Positions 13,457 through 18,165 of a DNA stretch of 18,165 nt are shown here, one piece after another. Position 1 is the stretch's first letter, and each line of letters begins with the position of its first letter. The stretch is from Rickettsiales bacterium (GTDB taxonomy: Bacteria; Pseudomonadota; Alphaproteobacteria; Rickettsiales; CANDYO01). The position numbers and the translations under genes were made by a program. A model generated the notes under the pieces. The model searched no databases. It saw only the letters and a list, made by a program, of their open reading frames with translations, and was not told the origin of the DNA. Location of the stretch: contig CANDYO010000021.1 in assembly GCA_947424995.1 (NCBI GenBank), positions 1 through 18,165 on the forward strand, read 5' to 3'.

Positions 13457-14350
13457 ATGAACAAATTTTTTATTCACATAGTCATACTCTTAAGTTTTCT
13501 TTTAAGCAATTTGGCCATAGCTGGAGCTTCAAGAAAGGCTAGCTTAGTCGTGGACCTCAATAATGGAAAAATACTTCATTCAGAAAATCCGCACGCCTTA
13601 AGATATCCAGCGTCTTTAGTAAAGATGATGACCCTTTATCTAACTTTTAAGAAACTTAAGAGCGGGGAACTATCGCTTGATCAGAAAATGAAAGTTTCAG
13701 CTAGAGCTGCTTCAATGCCTAGGCTCAATATCCCATTAAAAGCTGGAAGCTATATAACCGTACGTAAGGCTATTTTAGCAATAATTGTTCATTCTGCAAA
13801 TGATGCGTCGGTTGTCCTCGCTGAAGCTATTAGTGGTAGTGAAGAAAAATTTGCGGTGATGATGAATGCGCAAGCGCAACAATTAAAGATGAGTAACTCC
13901 ACTTTTCGTAATTCTTCAGGAATGCCTCATAAACAACAAAAATCAACAGCTTATGATTTAGCAAGATTATCAATAGCTCTTAAAAGAGATTTTCCTCTAT
14001 ATTTTCCTTGGTTTTCTGTAACTAGCGTGGCTATTAATGGAAAAACATTTAAAAGCCATAATCGAGTATTACTTAATTATGAATGGGCAACTGGCCTTAA
14101 AACAGGATTCACTAATGCCTCAGGATTTAATTTAACTACCACTGCTAATAAAGATGGCAAGCATTTGGTAGGGGTGGTTTTAGGAGAAGATACTATCAAA
14201 GCTAGAGATTCATATATGATTCATTTGCTAAATACTTGCTTTAAAAAAACAGCCAAAAATAATCCTATTTCTAATAATTTAGTAGCAAAAACTGAAAAAA
14301 CTAGTATTACTAAAAAGAAGCCCCGTAAAAAAACTTCTATAGTGCAGTAA
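13457..14350 (+). CDS. D-alanyl-D-alanine carboxypeptidase, peptidase S11 (low-molecular-weight PBP)
   Basis: A 297-aa exported serine enzyme that removes the terminal D-Ala from peptidoglycan stem peptides. Residues 1-22 form a signal peptide with a likely cut after AIA. The active-site motifs are S53-L-V-K56, S113-A-N115 and K215-T-G217, all intact and at normal spacing for DacA/DacC/DacF proteins. The usual C-terminal membrane-binding domain (family length about 380-400 aa) is missing. The protein instead ends in a short Lys-rich tail from about residue 276, so it may be soluble or bound to acidic lipid. The Shine-Dalgarno is weak and overlaps a palindrome. Its stop codon overlaps the start of the next gene (TAATG), indicating coupled translation. 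The family is certain; the paralogue name is not. Confidence 0.92.
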   Translation: MNKFFIHIVILLSFLLSNLAIAGASRKASLVVDLNNGKILHSENPHALRYPASLVKMMTLYLTFKKLKSGELSLDQKMKVSARAASMPRLNIPLKAGSYITVRKAILAIIVHSANDASVVLAEAISGSEEKFAVMMNAQAQQLKMSNSTFRNSSGMPHKQQKSTAYDLARLSIALKRDFPLYFPWFSVTSVAINGKTFKSHNRVLLNYEWATGLKTGFTNASGFNLTTTANKDGKHLVGVVLGEDTIKARDSYMIHLLNTCFKKTAKNNPISNNLVAKTEKTSITKKKPRKKTSIVQ

Positions 14351-15348
14351 TGATCAAAAAAGAAGATATTCTTAAAGCTCACCAAAGGATAATGCCGACT
14401 ATTCAAACCACTCCTTTAATAGTAAGTGAGCGGCTTAACAAACTTATTGGTCATGATATAACTTTTAAAGCTGAATGTACTCAAGTTACAGGTGCTTTTA
14501 AAATTCGCGGAGTACTAAATACTCTTTTATCTCTAGATGAGCAAGCTAATTTACCTAAAAAAATAGTTACTTATAGTTCTGGTAACCATGCTAAAGCTAT
14601 TGCTTGGGCAGGCAGCGAAGTTGCAAATGTACCTACTGAAATTTATATGCATAAATCAGCTTCTCTCTCCAAAAGAGAGGCTATAAAATCGTTAGGTGCA
14701 AATCTCATTATAACCGAGACTAGAATAGAAGCTGAACAAACCGCTAAAGCATTAGGCTTAGAAAGAGATAATTATTTTATGCATCCTTCTGATAATGATT
14801 TGGTTATTGCTGGCGCTGCGACTCTAACCTATGAAGCGCTACAAGAATTAAAGAGTACTCCGGATGCCATTTTTGCTGCTTGTGGAGGAGGGGCTTTATT
14901 ATCAGGAGCTTATCTTGGTACTATGGCTGCTGGGAAATATTGCAAGATTTATGGAGCGGAACCTAGCATAGCTAATGATGCTGCCACTTCTTATAAGTTA
15001 GGTAGAATAGTTGGCTTTAAAGAGTCACCTCAAACTATGGCCGATGGATTACGTTCCTTAAGAGTTTCAGAGAGAACTTTTAGATATTTAAAGCAGTTAG
15101 ATGGTTTTGTTGAAGCCAGCGAAGAAGAAATTCTTTATTGGTCAGTATGGTTACATGAGTTGTTACCAGTTCCTTGTGAGCCAACCACTGCCTTAACTAT
15201 GGCTGCTGCATTTAATTGGCTAAAGACTCAAACTAAACGTCAAAAAATCTTGATTATTTTATCAGGCGGTAATATGGATCGTGAAGTTTTAGATCTACTG
15301 AAAACTAGCGATTTTTTAAACCATCCTCCATCAACCAATTTATCTTAA
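14350..15348 (+). CDS. PLP-dependent threonine/serine dehydratase or serine racemase-like enzyme (fold type II)
   Basis: A 332-aa cytosolic enzyme. The PLP-binding lysine is K51 in TGAFKIRG (47-54), SSGNH (76-80) holds the substrate carboxylate, CGGGA (178-182) binds the cofactor phosphate, and S305-GGN contacts the pyridine ring. E204, A208 and D210 in AEPSIANDAA reproduce the divalent-metal site of serine racemase and hydroxyaspartate dehydratase. There is no ACT regulatory domain, so it is not the long biosynthetic IlvA. Likely reactions are L-serine or L-threonine deamination, or serine racemization; sequence alone does not choose. The start overlaps the stop of the carboxypeptidase by 1 nt. 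The tight link to a peptidoglycan gene hints at D-amino-acid supply, but this is inference. Confidence 0.88.
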   Translation: MIKKEDILKAHQRIMPTIQTTPLIVSERLNKLIGHDITFKAECTQVTGAFKIRGVLNTLLSLDEQANLPKKIVTYSSGNHAKAIAWAGSEVANVPTEIYMHKSASLSKREAIKSLGANLIITETRIEAEQTAKALGLERDNYFMHPSDNDLVIAGAATLTYEALQELKSTPDAIFAACGGGALLSGAYLGTMAAGKYCKIYGAEPSIANDAATSYKLGRIVGFKESPQTMADGLRSLRVSERTFRYLKQLDGFVEASEEEILYWSVWLHELLPVPCEPTTALTMAAAFNWLKTQTKRQKILIILSGGNMDREVLDLLKTSDFLNHPPSTNLS

Positions 15349-15358
15349 ACGATAACTT

Positions 15359-17962
15359 ATGACCCAACAAAGCTTTCCTTTTGCCAACACTACTACTCCA
15401 ACTCCAATGATTAAGCAATATCTCGACATTAAACTTCATCATCCAAATGCAATTTTATTTTATCGAATGGGCGATTTCTATGAGATGTTCTTTGAAGACG
15501 CTCTAGTTGCTGCTCCTATATTGGGGATAGCATTAACTAAACGTGGTCAGCACTTAAGCCAAGATATTCCAATGTGCGGAATACCTTTTCATAGCAGTGA
15601 TGCTTATCTCGCCAAGTTAATTGAAAGGGGTTATAAAGTAGCAATTTGCGAACAGATGGAAAGCCCAGAAGAGGCAAAGAAACGTGGTTATAAAGCGGTA
15701 GTAAAAAGAGAGGTAGTACGGATTATTACTCCTGGTACTATCACTGAAGATAATCTACTTCATAGTAATAACTCTAATTTTTTAGTTGCTGTAAGCTGTA
15801 TTAAGGATGAACTAGCTTTGGCCTGGGCTGATATTTCCACTGGAGAATTTTATACTTGCCAAAGTAATTATCTTGCCCTTAATAACGATTTATCAAGAAT
15901 AAATCCTAAAGAAATACTTATAAGTGATAAATTATATCAACAGGAATCAATAGCTTTGTCCTTAAGTGACTATAAGCGTATAGTTACCATCCAGGCCAAT
16001 AATCTTTTTGATTTAAGTAAAGCAGAGCATAAAATCAATAAATATTATAATATAATTAGTAGTGAAGTTTTTGGTATCTATACACCAGTAGAGTTAGTTG
16101 CTTGTGGAGCTATTTTAGAATATGTAGAGCTAACTCAAAAAACCTCCGAGCTTCGTATAAATCATCCAAAACGCTTAAATAATGCATTATTCATGGCAAT
16201 TGATGCTGCAACTAGACGTAACTTAGAGCTTAATGTGAGTTCTAATGGTGAAAAATATGGGAGTTTAATCCATCTAATTAATAAAACTAAAACTAGCAGC
16301 GGCTCTAGGTTACTTAATCAGTATATGGCTGCGCCTTTAATTGATGTGGCTGCAATTAATAACCGTCTAGATTTAGTTGAATTTTTTATTAATAACAGCC
16401 CATTAACTGAAGACATAACTCATGCATTAGCTCATATAGGCGATATAGAAAGATCGCTAGCTAGATTTTGTTTCAATCGGGGTGGACCCAGAGATTTGCA
16501 AGTAATTAAACAAAGCCTGCAGGCGTCGGACGTAATCGCTGCTAGCCTTACTCATTTCATAGGGAGCATTGTCAACCACTTACAGTTTCATATCAATAAC
16601 TTAGGTAATTTTGATAGCTTAATTTTGGAATTAAGCAATGCTTTAGCAGATGAATTACCGATGCTTGCTCGTGATGGTGGTTTTATTAAAGCTGGATTTA
16701 ACCATAAACTTGATCAATTAAACGAACTTAAAGATAATAGCCAACAGCGCTTACAAGATTTGCGCCAACAATATATCAAAGAAACCGGGATTAATAGCTT
16801 AAAAATTAGCTATAATAATGTTTTGGGATATTTTATAGATATCACTCCTCAGCATGCTAATAAAATGAAAGATGAATTGTTTATTCATCGTCAAACATTA
16901 GCTAATTCAGTTAGATATACTAGTTCTGAACTGCGCAGTTTAGAAAGCGAATTACTCAACCTAGCTGATAATATTTTAAAATTAGAGCTGAATATATATA
17001 GCCAATTGGTTGAAGAGGTTTTAGCTAAGTCTGATGAACTAGCTATATTAGCTCATAGCATTGCAGTTATAGATGTAGCAAGTAATTTTGCTAATCTAGC
17101 TAAAGAGCATAATTATTGTCGCCCCATTATCGATGATAGCTTAGAATTTAATATTAGCGGCGGTCGTCATCCAATTATTGAAAATTCTCTTAATAAGCAA
17201 AAGCAAGAATTTGTTGCCAATGACTGCCATTTAACTAAACAAAATTTATGGTTAATTACTGGCCCTAATATGGCTGGTAAAAGCACTTTTCTTAGACAAA
17301 ATGCTTTAATCGCCATTCTCGCTCAAATGGGAAGTTATGTTCCGGCTCAAGCCGCACATTTTGGCATGGTGGATAAAATTTTCAGCAGAGTTGGGGCTGC
17401 TGATGATTTAGCCAGAGGGCGTTCAACTTTTATGGTAGAAATGGTTGAGACTGCTTATATTCTTAATAATGCTACTAATAGGTCTTTGATTATTCTTGAT
17501 GAAATAGGTCGCGGAACTTCTACCTATGATGGAGTTTCAATAGCTTCTGCTTGCTTAGAATTTATTCATGATAATATCAAAGCGCGAGCATTGTTTGCCA
17601 CTCATTATCATGAATTAACAGCTTTAAGCGATCAGCTCAGTGCTTTAGTTTGCTACACTATGCAAATTAAAGAATGGCAAAATAAAGTAATTTTCTTGCA
17701 TAAAATTATTCCAGGAGTTGCTGATAAATCATATGGAATTCATGTGGCAGCTCTTGCGGGATTGCCAAAAACAGTAATTAGCAAAGCTGAACAGATTTTA
17801 ATAGGTTTAGAACAGACTCATGGCAAAGCGATGGATTTAGATCTAAAAGCTTTACCTGTTCAAAATAACCCTCTAGCTAATTTTCTTGATTGCTTAGACA
17901 TAGATAGCTTGTCTCCTAAAGAGGCATTGGAGATATTGTATAAATTGAAGCAGATTAGATAA
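15359..17962 (+). CDS. mutS: DNA mismatch repair protein MutS
   Basis: A full-length 867-aa mismatch-recognition ATPase. The N-terminal mismatch-binding domain has the GDFYEMF motif with F40 and E42, which contact the mismatched base. The connector, lever and clamp domains follow, then the ATPase. Its Walker A is GPNMAGKST (635-643), Walker B is LIILDE (710-715, D714/E715), followed by the GRGTSTYDG signature and ATHYHELT. The C terminus ends in the short helix-turn-helix dimerization segment (SLSPKEALEILYKL). Nothing is missing, so mismatch repair is probably active if mutL is present elsewhere. The ATG at 15359 lies 10 nt after the dehydratase stop, probably in one transcript, with a weak Shine-Dalgarno. 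A palindromic element follows its stop. Confidence 0.98.
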   Translation: MTQQSFPFANTTTPTPMIKQYLDIKLHHPNAILFYRMGDFYEMFFEDALVAAPILGIALTKRGQHLSQDIPMCGIPFHSSDAYLAKLIERGYKVAICEQMESPEEAKKRGYKAVVKREVVRIITPGTITEDNLLHSNNSNFLVAVSCIKDELALAWADISTGEFYTCQSNYLALNNDLSRINPKEILISDKLYQQESIALSLSDYKRIVTIQANNLFDLSKAEHKINKYYNIISSEVFGIYTPVELVACGAILEYVELTQKTSELRINHPKRLNNALFMAIDAATRRNLELNVSSNGEKYGSLIHLINKTKTSSGSRLLNQYMAAPLIDVAAINNRLDLVEFFINNSPLTEDITHALAHIGDIERSLARFCFNRGGPRDLQVIKQSLQASDVIAASLTHFIGSIVNHLQFHINNLGNFDSLILELSNALADELPMLARDGGFIKAGFNHKLDQLNELKDNSQQRLQDLRQQYIKETGINSLKISYNNVLGYFIDITPQHANKMKDELFIHRQTLANSVRYTSSELRSLESELLNLADNILKLELNIYSQLVEEVLAKSDELAILAHSIAVIDVASNFANLAKEHNYCRPIIDDSLEFNISGGRHPIIENSLNKQKQEFVANDCHLTKQNLWLITGPNMAGKSTFLRQNALIAILAQMGSYVPAQAAHFGMVDKIFSRVGAADDLARGRSTFMVEMVETAYILNNATNRSLIILDEIGRGTSTYDGVSIASACLEFIHDNIKARALFATHYHELTALSDQLSALVCYTMQIKEWQNKVIFLHKIIPGVADKSYGIHVAALAGLPKTVISKAEQILIGLEQTHGKAMDLDLKALPVQNNPLANFLDCLDIDSLSPKEALEILYKLKQIR

Positions 17963-17980
17963 TGATTTATATCATCTTCT

Positions 17981-18165
17981 GCGTCATCCCTGTATGTGTT
18001 CACCTTTTCGGTTACAAAAAGGTTAGCAATAAAAATGGTACTCGTCATCTCTGGCAAGCTACCGCAGGTAGCGTGACCGGGGATCTCAGGAGGTTTTTTT
18101 CTCACGAGATCCCCGATCTCGTTAAAACTAGGCTTTTCCTAGTTTTTCCTCGTTAGGGATGACGC
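17981..18165. repeat. Palindromic intergenic element R4 downstream of mutS
   Basis: Perfect 11-bp inverted ends GCGTCATCCCT (17981-17991) and AGGGATGACGC (18155-18165) match the ends of R1. Nested inside are four hairpins: ACCTTTT/AAAAGGT (18002-18008 with 18017-18023), GCTACC-GCA-GGTAGC (18058-18072), GGGGATCTC/GAGATCCCC (18079-18087 with 18106-18114) and AAAACTAGG/CCTAGTTTT (18124-18146). An internal CTCGTCATCTCTGG at about 18041-18054 looks like a second left end, so one element may have been inserted into another. Two short frames through here are not supported as genes. The window stops exactly at the right end. Confidence 0.75.
18124..18150 (+). terminator. Terminator-like hairpin in R4, downstream of mutS
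   Basis: A perfect 9-bp stem AAAACTAGG / CCTAGTTTT with a CTTTT loop is followed by further Ts, and read on the other strand the stem is followed by TTTTAA. It could terminate transcription in both directions. The stem is AT-rich, so strength is uncertain, and it lies 160 nt past the mutS stop. Confidence 0.35.

Noticed and set aside
14221..14406. Minus-strand 61-codon frame over the carboxypeptidase/dehydratase junction
   Set aside because: Hydrophobic peptide produced by the reverse of a Lys-rich coding stretch; no promoter or ribosome site.
17860..18156. Short frames on both strands through the end of mutS and the R4 element
   Set aside because: They run through palindromic repeat sequence and the end of mutS; related repeats give similar fortuitous frames.
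6666..18165. CRISPR array or phage attachment sites among the repeated sequences
   Set aside because: The repeats are dispersed single palindromic elements without regular spacing or spacers, and no cas, integrase or tRNA gene is present.

Overview
The window is AT-rich and looks like a chromosomal segment of a reduced-genome alphaproteobacterium, most likely an obligate intracellular member of the Rickettsiales. The evidence is the set of protein families: a DUF1467 membrane protein, an alphaproteobacterial-type bdhA, yajC-secD, a short nagZ, a DacA/DacF-like carboxypeptidase and mutS. Low GC and several hairpin-rich intergenic elements carrying TCATCC/GGATGA ends agree with this. A pyrB gene argues against Rickettsia proper, which generally lacks pyrimidine biosynthesis. 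The family-level assignment is uncertain because no database search was possible.

Layout. Positions 1-4253 (minus strand) form a surface/transport block. It holds an acyltransferase-3, an exported DXD glycosyltransferase preceded by a consensus sigma70-type promoter, a second degenerate glycosyltransferase-like frame that has lost the DXD motif, and a CPA2 cation/proton antiporter. The antiporter ends in what looks like the C-terminal tail of exonuclease VII large subunit. Positions 4428-6649 (plus) hold a Bcr/CflA-type MFS exporter and a long-chain polyprenyl diphosphate synthase, 5 nt apart. Positions 6829-8853 (minus) are the yajC-secD Sec accessory operon. Positions 9020-10578 (plus) hold nagZ and a small SRPBCC-fold protein. 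Positions 10875-12022 (minus) hold a DUF1467 gene overlapping pyrB. Positions 12114-17962 (plus) hold bdhA, a YggU/DUF167 gene, a D,D-carboxypeptidase, a serine/threonine dehydratase-type PLP enzyme and mutS.

The genes are mainly housekeeping: peptidoglycan trimming and recycling (dacA-like, nagZ), quinone side chain or lipid carrier (polyprenyl synthase), Sec export (yajC, secD), pyrimidine synthesis (pyrB), 3-hydroxybutyrate use (bdhA) and mismatch repair (mutS). The accessory part is the left 4.3 kb, which probably modifies surface glycans or exports a glycosyltransferase.

The intergenic spaces at 6650-6828, 10579-10874, 12894-13121 and 17963-18165 contain related modular palindromic elements of about 90-190 bp. 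Two of these spaces lie between convergent genes. The most notable points are the apparent antiporter/XseA-tail chimera, the tandem glycosyltransferase domain with both DXD aspartates replaced and a frame break between the two copies, and the arm-swapped hairpin repeat family. No CRISPR array, tRNA, rRNA, phage or transposase gene was seen. I found no strong case for a wholly new multi-gene system.
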